Source: Streptomyces sp. NBC_01471 (GTDB lineage Bacteria; Actinomycetota; Actinomycetes; Streptomycetales; Streptomycetaceae). Taken from it: a DNA stretch of 64,000 nucleotides. The stretch lies in NCBI RefSeq assembly GCF_041438865.1, contig NZ_CP109450.1, positions 1,648,501 through 1,712,500 on the forward strand, read 5' to 3'. The notes under the pieces were generated by a model. The model worked only from the letters and a program-made list of their open reading frames with translations, had not been told where the DNA came from and made no database searches. The position numbers and the translations under genes are program-made. The first letter of the stretch is position 1, and each line of letters begins with the position of its first letter. Shown piece by piece: positions 25,864-34,056 of this stretch.

Positions 25864-27738
25864 GTGGACCCGGTGATCATCGTCGGCGCGGGCCCGGTCG
25901 GGCTGGCGCTGGCCCTCGCGCTCGCCGCGCAGGATGTGCCATCCGTCGTCCTGGACGAGGGAACCGGCGAGGACGGACCGCGCCCCGCCCGCACGGTCGT
26001 ACTGCGCCCGGACACCGCTGACTTCCTGGGCCGGCTCGGCTGTACGACCTCACCGGGCGAGACCGCGCGCTGGGCCGCCTGGCGGTCCATCAGGCGGAGC
26101 CAACAGATGCAACGGATCGTTTTCGACGAGCCGGGGTGGGGGGCCGCCGGATTCGTCGAGCACAGCGGCCGGGGGCTCGCCGGGGGGCCCGGCGGCCGTG
26201 GAATGGGCGCCCCCGGCGCGAGCGGCGCGCGGGGCGGGCCCGACGGCCTTCCGGACCCTGCCACCCCATCCGGCTCATCCGGCCCGTACGGGTTTCCCGG
26301 GTCCGAGGAGGCCGACGGAGCGGATGGCGCCGGTCAGGCCGGTGGGGGCGGTGAGGCCAATGGCTTCGATGGGCCGGACCTGGCCGAGAGGTCTGGCGGG
26401 CCCGGCCCGGGAGAGCTCTCGCCGGTGCATCTCCCCCAGCACGTGCTGACCCGTGCCCTGCGGGCCGCGGTGGCGACCCGGGAACAGGTGAAGCTCGTCA
26501 CCGGCAGCCGGGTGGACACCGTCGAACAGGACCGCAACGGCGTCACCGTGCACACGGCAGGCCCGCAGGGCACCTGGTGGCGCGGCAGCCATCTGGTCGG
26601 CTGCGACGGAGCCCGGTCCACCGTCCGCAAACTGCTGGGCATCCGGTTCCCCGGCCGTACGGCGGTGGAACGGCACGCGGTGGCCGCACTGCGCGCCGAA
26701 CTGCCCTGGCCCGGCGAGGCGTTGCTGCACCGGCTGCCACCGTGGCGGACCGGCGGAGAAGAGGTGACGGCCCGTCCGCTGCCGGACGACGTCTGGCGGA
26801 TCGACTGGCTGCTGCCCCCGCGTGCCGAACTGGTCACCCCCGAGGCGCTGGTGGCACGGGTCCGGGCCGCCCTCGCGGGCTGGTGCGGCGGCGAGACACC
26901 CCCGTACGAACTGATCGACACCGGCGTCTACACCCTCCACCACCGGCTGGCCAGGCGCTGGCGGGTGGGCCGGGCCTTCCTCGCCGGGGACGCCGCGCAT
27001 CTGCTGGGCGCACTCGGCACCCAGGAGCTGGACGAGGGGCTGCGGGACGCCGACAACCTCGCCTGGAAACTGGCACAGGCCTGGCACCACGGGGCCTCCG
27101 ATCCGCTGCTCGACAGCTACCAGACGGAGCGGCGTACGGCTGTCGCCGCCCGGCTGCGCGCCGCTGACCAGTCCCTGCCGATACTGCGCGGCGGCGGAGG
27201 GCTGCGGGCGTATCTGCCAGGGCGGGCGCGCGGGCACGACGCCCTCCTCGCGGACGGACATCTGGGCAGCGGTGCGCTGGGCGCGCCCCCGGTGTACGCC
27301 CACTCGCCCCTGGCGCCGCCCCGCACCCCCTCGCAGACCGCGGTGGGGACGGGGGCCGGCGCTCCGGTCGCCGACGTACGGGTCACGGCGCCGGACGGCA
27401 CTGCCGTACGCCTGCGCGAACGGCTCGGGCGCGGGCGGCTGCTGGTCGTGCTGATCGCGCCGGGTACGGGGGTGTGGGACCGGCGGCACTGGGTGAAGGC
27501 GGGTGTGATGCCGAGGCTGGCCGCCGCGGTGAGCGCGCTCCCGGTCAGGGGCGAACTCCTGGTGGCCGAGACCTATCCCGGCGCTTCGGCGCACACGGTC
27601 CTGCTGGTGCGTCCCGACGGACATCTGGTGGCGGCCTTCAACGGGGTGCGCCCCGCCGAACTGTACGAAGCGGCCGACGCCGCGCGGGGCGGGGCGGCGA
27701 CGGCCGTCCCGGAGGAGAGCACCGCGGACGTCAATTGA
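25864..27738 (+). CDS. FAD-dependent aromatic-hydroxylase-type monooxygenase with Gly-rich insert
   Basis: A 624-residue class A flavoprotein monooxygenase. It starts at GTG 25864 (GAGGAG seven bases upstream) and runs directly into the dinucleotide-binding motif GAGPVGLALALALA. The second FAD motif is GCDGARSTVR. The third motif reads GDAAHLLGALGTQELDEG, where the usual GDAAH-P-GGQG-N pattern has lost its Pro, Gly-Gln-Gly and Asn, so flavin handling may be altered. Residues about 95-185 are a Gly/Pro/Ala/Ser-rich insert not typical of the family. The C-terminal 130 residues resemble the thioredoxin-like domain of phenol hydroxylases. The substrate is unknown. It may share a locus with the sulfur genes downstream, but they have their own promoter. 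Confidence 0.85.
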   Translation: MDPVIIVGAGPVGLALALALAAQDVPSVVLDEGTGEDGPRPARTVVLRPDTADFLGRLGCTTSPGETARWAAWRSIRRSQQMQRIVFDEPGWGAAGFVEHSGRGLAGGPGGRGMGAPGASGARGGPDGLPDPATPSGSSGPYGFPGSEEADGADGAGQAGGGGEANGFDGPDLAERSGGPGPGELSPVHLPQHVLTRALRAAVATREQVKLVTGSRVDTVEQDRNGVTVHTAGPQGTWWRGSHLVGCDGARSTVRKLLGIRFPGRTAVERHAVAALRAELPWPGEALLHRLPPWRTGGEEVTARPLPDDVWRIDWLLPPRAELVTPEALVARVRAALAGWCGGETPPYELIDTGVYTLHHRLARRWRVGRAFLAGDAAHLLGALGTQELDEGLRDADNLAWKLAQAWHHGASDPLLDSYQTERRTAVAARLRAADQSLPILRGGGGLRAYLPGRARGHDALLADGHLGSGALGAPPVYAHSPLAPPRTPSQTAVGTGAGAPVADVRVTAPDGTAVRLRERLGRGRLLVVLIAPGTGVWDRRHWVKAGVMPRLAAAVSALPVRGELLVAETYPGASAHTVLLVRPDGHLVAAFNGVRPAELYEAADAARGGAATAVPEESTADVN

Positions 27739-27763
27739 CCGACGTGGGCGCACATGGTGTACT
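27735..27763 (+). promoter_or_regulatory. Promoter for the cysteine leader / cysteine dioxygenase unit
   Basis: TTGACC at 27735-27740 and TGTACT at 27758-27763 are separated by 17 bases. The predicted transcription start, seven bases past the -10, is the G of the GTG at 27771, so the leader would be translated as a leaderless message. The -35 overlaps the stop codon of the upstream monooxygenase gene. Confidence 0.5.
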
Positions 27764-27770
27764 GCGGAGC

Positions 27771-27857
27771 GTGACCGACACCGATGTGCGCCTGTGGCGG
27801 AGGGTCCATATGGACCTCGTCCGCTATGCGGGCTGCATGTGTCCCCCGTCCCGCTGA
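27771..27857 (+). CDS. Cysteine-containing regulatory leader peptide
   Basis: A 28-residue peptide ending YAGCMCPPSR, preceded by RLWRRVHMDL. Streptomyces genomes carry similar short peptides, rich in Arg with clustered Cys near the end, upstream of sulfur-metabolism genes, and polycysteine leaders in mycobacteria act as cysteine-responsive attenuators. Three in-frame starts exist: GTG 27771 (probably leaderless), GTG 27786, and ATG 27810, which has GGAGGG five bases upstream. Two Cys codons separated by one residue lie just before the stop. Cysteine dioxygenase, which removes excess cysteine, is encoded 88 bases downstream, so the peptide probably senses cysteinyl-tRNA. The direction of control is inferred. 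Confidence 0.7.
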   Translation: MTDTDVRLWRRVHMDLVRYAGCMCPPSR

Positions 27858-27945
27858 TTCGCCCTTTCCCTTCGTGCCTGCGCCGCCCCGCGCTGTTCCG
27901 GGCTGCCGCGCCGCACGTCCTCGCGAACCATTCCGGACGGTCATC

Positions 27946-28485
27946 ATGTCTCTCTCCGCACCCCTGTCTGCCCCGGCGACCGTGCGCTCCACGGCGCCCA
28001 CAGCGAGCCGGCTCCTCGACTTCGTACGCCGCACCGCCGCCGACTCCGAACTCATCCGCTCTCTCCCGCTCGACCCCGAGGGCCGCACCTGGATCCGGCT
28101 GGACGGTCCGGGCGGCAGCGAGGCCTGGCTGATCGGCTGGCCGCCGGGCACCGGTACCGGCTGGCACGACCACGGCGGCTCCCAGGGCGCGTTCGCCACA
28201 GCGACCGGCGTCCTCACGGAGGACTCGCTGGCCGCGCGACTGCCCACCGAAGGGTGGAAGACCCTCGAACTTGCCGACGGGGTCGACCGCACCCGGCAGC
28301 TGACGGCGGGCGACGGACGGGCCTTCGGCTCCCACCACGTCCACCAGGTGCTCAATGAATCGGCCGCCGACCACGCCGTCTCGGTGCATGTCTACTATCC
28401 ACCGCTGCCGCTGATGCGCCGCTACAGCCGCACCGGCCCCCTGCTCCGCCTGGAGCAGGTCGAGCGACCCGGGGAGTGGGAGTGA
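27946..28485 (+). CDS. Cysteine dioxygenase
   Basis: A 179-residue cupin-fold iron enzyme that oxidises cysteine to cysteine sulfinate. The metal-binding pair is in GTGWHDHGGSQG, and the third His is in SHHVHQVLNE. The C-terminus carries VYYPPLPLMRRY, typical of bacterial members. The gene overlaps the rhodanese gene by four bases (GTGA). It follows the cysteine leader peptide, which suggests induction or attenuation by cysteine supply. Confidence 0.92.
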   Translation: MSLSAPLSAPATVRSTAPTASRLLDFVRRTAADSELIRSLPLDPEGRTWIRLDGPGGSEAWLIGWPPGTGTGWHDHGGSQGAFATATGVLTEDSLAARLPTEGWKTLELADGVDRTRQLTAGDGRAFGSHHVHQVLNESAADHAVSVHVYYPPLPLMRRYSRTGPLLRLEQVERPGEWE

Positions 28486-28907
28486 ACGAGCCGGACCCCG
28501 CGCCCGAGCAGCTCCCCGTGTCCCAGCCGGTCTCCGTGGACGAGCTGTTGGAGAAGGTCCGGTCGGGGCTCGACCGGATCGGGCCCCGGGACGCTTTCGA
28601 CGCCGCGGCAAAGGGGGCGCTGCTGGTGGACATCCGGTACGCGGAGCTGCGGGAGCGTGACGGGCTGATCCCCGGGGCGCTGGTCGTCGAGCGCAACGAG
28701 CTGGAGTGGCGGCTCGATCCGCAGGGCAGCCACCGTGCCCCGGAGGCCACCGGCCACGGCCTGCGGACCGTGGTCATCTGCAATGAGGGCTACGCGTCGT
28801 CCCTCGCCGCGGCGTCCTTGCGACAGCTGGGCCTGTACCGGGCGACCGACCTCATCGGCGGCTTCCAGGCCTGGCGCGCGGCAGGGCTCCCGGTCGACGC
28901 GCCCTGA
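28482..28907 (+). CDS. Rhodanese-domain sulfurtransferase
   Basis: A 141-residue single-domain rhodanese. ALLVDIRYAELRERDGLIPGA is the CH2A-like region, and the active-site loop is CNEGYASS, with the catalytic Cys after VVI. It is translationally coupled to cysteine dioxygenase by a GTGA overlap, with GGGGAG upstream. The pair likely detoxifies or recycles sulfur from cysteine breakdown. Confidence 0.9.
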   Translation: MNEPDPAPEQLPVSQPVSVDELLEKVRSGLDRIGPRDAFDAAAKGALLVDIRYAELRERDGLIPGALVVERNELEWRLDPQGSHRAPEATGHGLRTVVICNEGYASSLAAASLRQLGLYRATDLIGGFQAWRAAGLPVDAP

Positions 28908-28912
28908 GCCGT

Positions 28913-28940
28913 CCGGGCGGCGGCGGGAGCCGTCGCCCGG
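28913..28940 (+). terminator. Stem-loop after the rhodanese gene
   Basis: Eleven-base arms 28913-28923 and 28930-28940 pair with one G-U and a six-base loop, starting five bases past the stop. Confidence 0.6.
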
Positions 28941-28974
28941 CCACCCGTCTCCGTCGAATGCTTTCCCCCTGCGC

Positions 28975-29062
28975 CCGGCCGATCCGAACCCCCACCCTGG
29001 AACCGGCCTATCCAGACCCCTCCACTCCGGAACCGGGCCATCTAGAACCCCCCGCCCTGGAA
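28975..29062. repeat. Three tandem 28-30 bp repeats overlapping the recX 3-prime end
   Basis: Units at 28975-29002, 29003-29032 and 29033-29062 share CCGG..ATC..GA.CCC.CC.C.C.GGAA. The last unit contains the recX stop codon and final codons, and the other two are noncoding copies running toward the rhodanese terminator. This is probably duplication of the recX end. Confidence 0.7.
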
Positions 29063-29737
29063 CTCGTCATGCTCCAGGTCCGCCAGGTCGTCCTCCCCCT
29101 CCGCCTCCAGCGCCTGCCGCACCACCCGCACGGCCATGCCCTCCGGGTATCCCTTGCGGGCGAGCATGCCCGCAAGGCGGCGCAGCCGTTTGTCGCGGTC
29201 CAGCCCCCGCGTCGAGCGGAGCCTGCGGGCGACCAGCTCCCGTGCGGTCTCCTCCTCCTGCTCGGAGTCCAGCTGTCCGACGGCCTCCTCGACCAGCGCG
29301 GAGTCCACGCCCTTGGTACGGAGCTCCCGCGCGAGCGCCCGTCTGGCAAGCCCCCGCCCACGGTGGCGGGACTCCACCCAGGCATCCGCGAAAGCCGCGT
29401 CGTCGATGAGCCCGACCTCTTCGAAGCGGGACAGCACCTCCTCGGAGACCTCGTCGGGGATGTCCCGCTTCTGCAGTGCTTCGGCCAGTTGCTTACGGGT
29501 GCGTGCGGTCCCGGTGAGCAGACGCAGGCAGATGGCCCGCGCCTGCTCCGCCGGATCCTGAGGCTTCTGCGGACCCTGATCCTGGGACCGCTTCTGCCGG
29601 GACCGCTGCCGCCGCGGTCCCGCTTCTCCGTTCCCGTATCCGCTCTCCCCGTAGCTGCTGTCCCCTTGCCCGCTGCCCCCATGTCCGTCGTCGCCCCCGG
29701 AGTCCGTGGCTTCCGGCCATTCGGTTCTCCGGACCAC
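29042..29737 (-). CDS. recX: RecA modulator RecX
   Basis: A 231-residue RecX-family protein that binds RecA filaments and inhibits them. The helical RecX repeats span about residues 65-220, with ARAICLRLLTGTARTRKQL and ARRALARELRTKG as recognisable parts. The first 60 residues are a Gly/Asp/Gln-rich low-complexity tail, longer than in many homologues. The GTG at 29737 lies three bases after the recA stop, so the two are translationally coupled. Confidence 0.92.
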   Translation of the reverse strand: MVRRTEWPEATDSGGDDGHGGSGQGDSSYGESGYGNGEAGPRRQRSRQKRSQDQGPQKPQDPAEQARAICLRLLTGTARTRKQLAEALQKRDIPDEVSEEVLSRFEEVGLIDDAAFADAWVESRHRGRGLARRALARELRTKGVDSALVEEAVGQLDSEQEEETARELVARRLRSTRGLDRDKRLRRLAGMLARKGYPEGMAVRVVRQALEAEGEDDLADLEHDEFQGGGF

Positions 29738-29740
29738 GGG

Positions 29741-30874
29741 TCAGCTCTTGGCCGCGGCGGTCTTGGCCGTCTTGGCCTTGCCGCCGGCCGGAGCGGGAAC
29801 CGTCTTCGCTGCCTCGTCGGCCACGACGGCGGCTGCGGCGTCCGCCCCCGGCTCGGCGCCGAGCTCGGCCTCCCGCCTGACACCGATGCCCAGCTTCTCC
29901 AGGATCTTCTTCTCGATCTCGTTGGCCAGATCGGGGTTGTCCTTCAGGAAGTTCCGGGCGTTCTCCTTGCCCTGCCCGAGCTGGTCGCCCTCGTACGTGT
30001 ACCAGGCTCCCGCCTTGCGCACGAAGCCGTTCTCCACGCCCATGTCGATCAGGCCGCCCTCGCGACTGATGCCCTGGCCGTAGAGGATGTCGAACTCGGC
30101 CTGCTTGAAGGGCGGCGCGACCTTGTTCTTGACGACCTTCACCCGGGTGCGGTTACCAACCGCGTCGGTGCCGTCCTTCAGCGTCTCGATCCGGCGGATG
30201 TCCAGCCGTACCGACGCGTAGAACTTCAGCGCCCGGCCACCGGTGGTCGTCTCCGGGGAGCCGAACATGACACCGATCTTCTCGCGGAGCTGGTTGATGA
30301 AGATCGCGGTGGTCTTGGACTGGTTCATCGCACCGGTGATCTTGCGGAGCGCCTGGCTCATCAGCCGGGCCTGCAGACCCACGTGCGAGTCGCCCATCTC
30401 GCCCTCGATCTCCGCACGCGGCACCAGAGCCGCGACGGAGTCGATGACGACCAGGTCGAGCGCGCCCGAGCGGATCAGCATGTCGACGATTTCCAGCGCC
30501 TGCTCGCCGTTGTCCGGCTGGGACAGGATGAGGTTGTCGATGTCGACGCCGAGCTTCCTCGCGTACTCGGGGTCGAGAGCGTGCTCGGCGTCGATGAAGG
30601 CCACCTGGCCGCCGAGCCGCTGCGCGTTCGCCACCGCGTGCAGCGTCAGCGTCGTCTTGCCGGAGGACTCCGGGCCGTACACCTCGACCACCCGGCCGCG
30701 CGGCAGACCGCCGACACCGAGCGCGACGTCGAGGGCGGTCGACCCGGTGGGGATGACCTCGATGGGCTCATTGGGCCGCTCGCCCAGGCGCATCACCGCG
30801 CCCTTGCCGAATTGCCGTTCAATCTGGGCGAGAGCGGCGTCCAGCGCCTTCTCGCGGTCGTTACCTGCTGCCAT
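29741..30874 (-). CDS. recA: Recombinase RecA
   Basis: A 377-residue RecA. The start [15 protein letters not shown], Walker [11 protein letters not shown], the loop [14 protein letters not shown], and the metal/ATP segment DSVAALVP are all present. The Ala/Lys-rich C-terminal tail ([12 protein letters not shown]) is typical of Streptomyces. GGTGGA lies five bases before the ATG. The message has a leader of about 140 bases from an SOS-type promoter at 31024-31053. Confidence 0.98.
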   Translation of the reverse strand: MAAGNDREKALDAALAQIERQFGKGAVMRLGERPNEPIEVIPTGSTALDVALGVGGLPRGRVVEVYGPESSGKTTLTLHAVANAQRLGGQVAFIDAEHALDPEYARKLGVDIDNLILSQPDNGEQALEIVDMLIRSGALDLVVIDSVAALVPRAEIEGEMGDSHVGLQARLMSQALRKITGAMNQSKTTAIFINQLREKIGVMFGSPETTTGGRALKFYASVRLDIRRIETLKDGTDAVGNRTRVKVVKNKVAPPFKQAEFDILYGQGISREGGLIDMGVENGFVRKAGAWYTYEGDQLGQGKENARNFLKDNPDLANEIEKKILEKLGIGVRREAELGAEPGADAAAAVVADEAAKTVPAPAGGKAKTAKTAAAKS

Positions 30875-30964
30875 GGGTTCCACCCGATTTGCTTGAGTCG
30901 ATCGCTTCACGTCAATGACGCTAACCCCTGCCACTGACAATGGGCCCCGAAGCCCGTCCCGCCT

Positions 30965-31000
30965 GTGGACAACTCGGTGGACAACTCGGACGACAACTCG
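30965..31000. repeat. Three tandem 12-bp repeats in the recA leader
   Basis: GTGGACAACTCG at 30965-30976 and 30977-30988 is followed by GACGACAACTCG at 30989-31000. ACTCG at the end pairs with the adjacent CGAGT. The repeats lie about 17-52 bases after the predicted recA transcription start. Confidence 0.7.
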
Positions 31001-31023
31001 TCCGAGTACCGGGCCAGAACCCC

Positions 31024-31053
31024 ATAAGAACGGCTGTTCGATTTCACTGTCAA
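31024..31053 (-). promoter_or_regulatory. recA promoter with LexA SOS box
   Basis: On the minus strand, TTGACA (31048-31053) and TCTTAT (31024-31029) are separated by 18 bases. Between and overlapping them lies GAAC-N4-GTTC (31028-31039), the actinobacterial LexA box. The box overlaps the -10, so LexA would block RNA polymerase directly. This closely resembles the described S. lividans recA promoter. Confidence 0.85.
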
Positions 31054-31347
31054 GCGCACACACGGGTGTTCAGCCCGCCGGTCGTGACTGAGCGCTGTTG
31101 GCCCCGAACGGTCGGCCGGGCCCGGGTCGCGGGCCCCACTGCACGGGTCATCAGCACCCGCCGGACGCGTCGCAGAGCCGGGCCAGGGCCGCCTCGTACG
31201 GGCTCCCGGCCGTCGCCTGGTACACGATGGCACCTCGCGTCCCGGGCGGGACCGGCACGGAACGGTCGGGCGCTCAGGGCCCCGGCGTCTCCGCCCACCG
31301 TCTTTCTCGACGGCAGTCGAAGGTATTCACGCAAGAGGACATGACGG

Positions 31348-31377
31348 GGCCAGCTGTGATGCTCAACCGGCCAGCTG
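31348..31377. repeat. Paired GGCCAGCTG repeat, possible IS end remnant
   Basis: GGCCAGCTG occurs at 31348-31356 and 31369-31377, 21 bases apart, just past the stop of the minus-strand membrane protein gene. Repeated terminal motifs like this occur at ends of IS21-type elements, but no transposase is nearby. Confidence 0.35.
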
Positions 31378-31382
31378 AAGTG

Positions 31383-32705
31383 CTAGGTCACATCGGTGTC
31401 CTCGGCTCCGTTCCCCGGTCGCGGGACCCGCCCCCGGAGGGAACCCCTGAGCCGCGCGGGTACCGCGGCCGCGTCCCGCAGCCCCCGTACGTCACGGAGT
31501 CCGCGCCTGCCGTGGACGCGCGGATCGTCCGTCACGTCGTACCGCTTCACATAGGCACCCAGGAAGGCCTGGAGCGTCGCCACCGCCGGAATGGCGATGA
31601 GCGCACCGACCGCCCCCAGCAGCGCGGTCCCCGCGATGACCGAGCCGAAGGCCACCGCGGGGTGGATGTCGACGGCCTTCGCCGTGAGCTTCGGCTGGAG
31701 CCCGTAGTTCTCGAACTGCTGGTAGACGACCACGAAGACCAGCACCCACAGCGCGTACCAGGGGTTCACCGTGAAGGCGAGCAGCATGGGCAGCGCGCCC
31801 GCCAGATAGGTGCCGATGGTCGGGATGAACTGGGAGACGAGGCCGACCCACACCGCGAGCGCGGGGGCGTACGGCACATTCAGCACGACCAGCAGGATGT
31901 AGTGCGCGACGCCGGAGATCAGCGCCATCACACCCCGCGAGTAGAGGTAGCCACCGGTCTTGTCGACCGCGATCTCCCAGGCCCGCAGCACCTCGGTCTG
32001 CTTCGACGGCGGCAGTACGGAGCACAGCGCGCGCCGCAGCCGCGGGCCGTCGGCCGCGAAGTAGAAGGCGAACAGGAAGATCGTCAGGAGCCGGAAGAGG
32101 CCGCCCAGCACGGTGGTCGACACGTCGAGCACACCGCTCGCGCTGTTCTGGACGTACTTCTGCAGCCAGTCCGAGTGCAGCACGCTGTCCTGGACCTGCA
32201 CCCGGGACAGCTCACTGTGGAAGGTGTGGTTGATCCAGTTGATCACCACGTCCAGGTACCTGGGGAACTCCTCGACCATCTCCACGATCTGTCCGGCCAG
32301 CATCGAGCCGAGCAGGAAGACGAATCCGGCCGCCGCGAGCGCCACCGCGAAGAAGACAAGGAAGGTGGCGAGGCCGCGGCGCATGCCGCGGGCCGCCATG
32401 CGTCCCACCGCCGGCTCGATCGCCAGAGCAAGGAAGAACGCGATGAGGATATTCGTCAGCAACCCGATGAGCTGGTAGAACGCCCAGCTGCCCAGCTGGA
32501 AGCAGGCGACGAGGGCCAGAGCGAGCACCATCGCCTTCGGCAGCCAGCGGGGCATCGCCGCCCGGCCCGCCGGCGCGCCGGACCCGGCGGCGGGAGGCGC
32601 CGGCACGGCGCCCGGGGTCCGGTCCGTGGTCGTCCCGCCCGCGGTCGTCCGGTCGGCGGCGGTCTCGTCCGGGGTCATCTGGTCCTCGGCAGTCTCATCG
32701 GTCAT
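31383..32705 (-). CDS. AI-2E family (UPF0118) membrane transporter
   Basis: A 440-residue polytopic protein of the AI-2E/PerM family. After a Thr/Ala-rich hydrophilic N-terminus (about 1-50) come two to three membrane helices, a soluble loop (about 150-225), and a second set of helices with the conserved QFIPTIGTYLAGALP and the QFENYGLQPKL segment. The C-terminal tail is charged. Family members export small molecules or ions; the substrate here cannot be told. It lies in the recA region as in many actinobacteria. Confidence 0.88.
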   Translation of the reverse strand: MTDETAEDQMTPDETAADRTTAGGTTTDRTPGAVPAPPAAGSGAPAGRAAMPRWLPKAMVLALALVACFQLGSWAFYQLIGLLTNILIAFFLALAIEPAVGRMAARGMRRGLATFLVFFAVALAAAGFVFLLGSMLAGQIVEMVEEFPRYLDVVINWINHTFHSELSRVQVQDSVLHSDWLQKYVQNSASGVLDVSTTVLGGLFRLLTIFLFAFYFAADGPRLRRALCSVLPPSKQTEVLRAWEIAVDKTGGYLYSRGVMALISGVAHYILLVVLNVPYAPALAVWVGLVSQFIPTIGTYLAGALPMLLAFTVNPWYALWVLVFVVVYQQFENYGLQPKLTAKAVDIHPAVAFGSVIAGTALLGAVGALIAIPAVATLQAFLGAYVKRYDVTDDPRVHGRRGLRDVRGLRDAAAVPARLRGSLRGRVPRPGNGAEDTDVT

Positions 32706-32793
32706 CGGTCGGTGGCAGGGGCGGTCGGCAGCACAGACCCAGTCTCGCGTACCGGTGTGACATCCGGCCGCACGCCCCGGGACCCGGCAGCGC

Positions 32794-32988
32794 TCAGCGC
32801 CGGTCCGCGGGGATGCCCGCCGCCGCGCAGACGCCCCGCCAGACGTCCTTCGTCTCCCAGCCTGCGGCCAGTGCCTCGTGCACCGTACGGCCGCCCAGCT
32901 CCGCCATCACGTGGTCGCGTGCGAACGAATCGGCGTACCCCTCGCCGAAGTGCTCCGCCATCCGCTCCCAGAAAATCGTCAACCGCAT
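32794..32988 (-). CDS. DUF3046 protein
   Basis: A 64-residue actinobacterial protein beginning MRLTIFWERMAEHFGEGYA and containing ELGGRTVHEALAAGWETKDVWRGVC, which covers the DUF3046 family over its whole length. Members are repeatedly found near recA and recX in actinobacteria. Function unknown. Confidence 0.9.
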   Translation of the reverse strand: MRLTIFWERMAEHFGEGYADSFARDHVMAELGGRTVHEALAAGWETKDVWRGVCAAAGIPADRR

Positions 32989-33067
32989 GACTTCAGTATC
33001 CAGCCCCTGAGAGTGCAGCCTCGCCCGTCACCCTTGCCCTGAGCTTTTTCCGCTCTACCTTCGGAGC

Positions 33068-33982
33068 ATGGCTGGAACCGGAGCATCTCCTCTCGCACGT
33101 GCCGAGCACTTCATCTGGCTGACGGCCCGGGTGCTGGAACAGCGGCGGTTCGCGTACCACTTCCTCGACGGACGCGCCGACGCGGTGGAGGCCGCGCTCG
33201 CCGCCCATCTCAACGAGGACGGCGGGTACGGACACGGGCTCGAACCCGATCTGCGCGGACCGGTGAGCCAGCCGCTGCACACGGCGCACGCCCTGCACGT
33301 ACTCGACTCCGTGGGGCGCTGCGGCGGGATGCGGGTGGAGCGGGTGTGCCGGTATCTGACCGAGGTGTCCACCAGAGACGGCGCACTGCCCGCGGTCCAC
33401 CCCTCGCAGCGCGGCTACCCGTCGGCGCCGTTCATCCCGGTCGTCGACGACCCGCCGAGCGAGCTGCTGGCCACCGGGCCCGTGGTGGGCGTACTGCACC
33501 GCAACGAGGTCTGGCACGCCTGGCTCTTCCGGGCGACCGACTTCTGCTGGGAGGCGGTCGACGCCCTTGAGCACTCCCATCCGTACGAGATCCAGGCGGC
33601 GGTCGCCTTCCTGGACGGCGTCCCCGACCGTTCGCGGGCCGAGGCGGCGGCGGACCGGCTGGGCCGGCAGGTCCGTGAGCAGCGGCTGGCCGTGCTGGAC
33701 CCGGAGGACCGCGCGTCGTACCCGGTCGCGCCGGGGTACGCGCCGGGGGAACAACACTTTCCGTACGACTACGCGCGGGTGCCCGGTTCGCTGGCGCGCG
33801 GCTGGTTCACCGACGAGGAGATGGCCCGTTCGCTGGACCATCTGGCGGGAGAGCAGCACGAGGACGGCGGCTGGCCGGTCAACTGGCACTCCTGGGCACC
33901 GGGTCCGCAGATCGAGGCGCGGCCCATGGTGACGGTCCAGGCGCTGCTGACGCTGCGGGCCCACGGCCGCGCCGTCGCCTGA
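33068..33982 (+). CDS. Terpenoid-cyclase/prenyltransferase-fold protein
   Basis: A 304-residue soluble protein. Repeated helices with HLNEDGGYGHGLEPDLRGP near residue 50 and HEDGGWPVNW near residue 260 resemble the QW-like motifs of the alpha/alpha-barrel prenyltransferase and squalene-cyclase superfamily. No signal peptide or membrane segment is visible. Homologues are annotated as hypothetical. A catalytic role is not evident, since the DxDD or DCTAE motifs of cyclases are missing. It is divergent from the DUF3046 gene. Confidence 0.75.
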   Translation: MAGTGASPLARAEHFIWLTARVLEQRRFAYHFLDGRADAVEAALAAHLNEDGGYGHGLEPDLRGPVSQPLHTAHALHVLDSVGRCGGMRVERVCRYLTEVSTRDGALPAVHPSQRGYPSAPFIPVVDDPPSELLATGPVVGVLHRNEVWHAWLFRATDFCWEAVDALEHSHPYEIQAAVAFLDGVPDRSRAEAAADRLGRQVREQRLAVLDPEDRASYPVAPGYAPGEQHFPYDYARVPGSLARGWFTDEEMARSLDHLAGEQHEDGGWPVNWHSWAPGPQIEARPMVTVQALLTLRAHGRAVA

Positions 33983-34056
33983 CCGGGCCGTCGCCTGACC
34001 GGGCCGCCCGGCACGCAGCGGTACGGGAGGGAAGGCGGCTGTCCGGCGCACCGGGT

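Larger units (their letters stand above)
30875..31382. other. recA leader and upstream intergenic region
   Basis: About 508 bases without a firm gene. From the recA side it holds the 5-prime leader with a three-fold 12-bp repeat, the SOS-type promoter, about 270 bases with one weak 35-codon open frame (31151-31258, minus), and a paired GGCCAGCTG repeat next to the stop of the AI-2E family gene. Confidence 0.6.

Noticed and set aside
26275..28611. 778-codon frame antisense to the monooxygenase, leader and cysteine dioxygenase genes
   Set aside because: No domain and it spans several real genes on the other strand.
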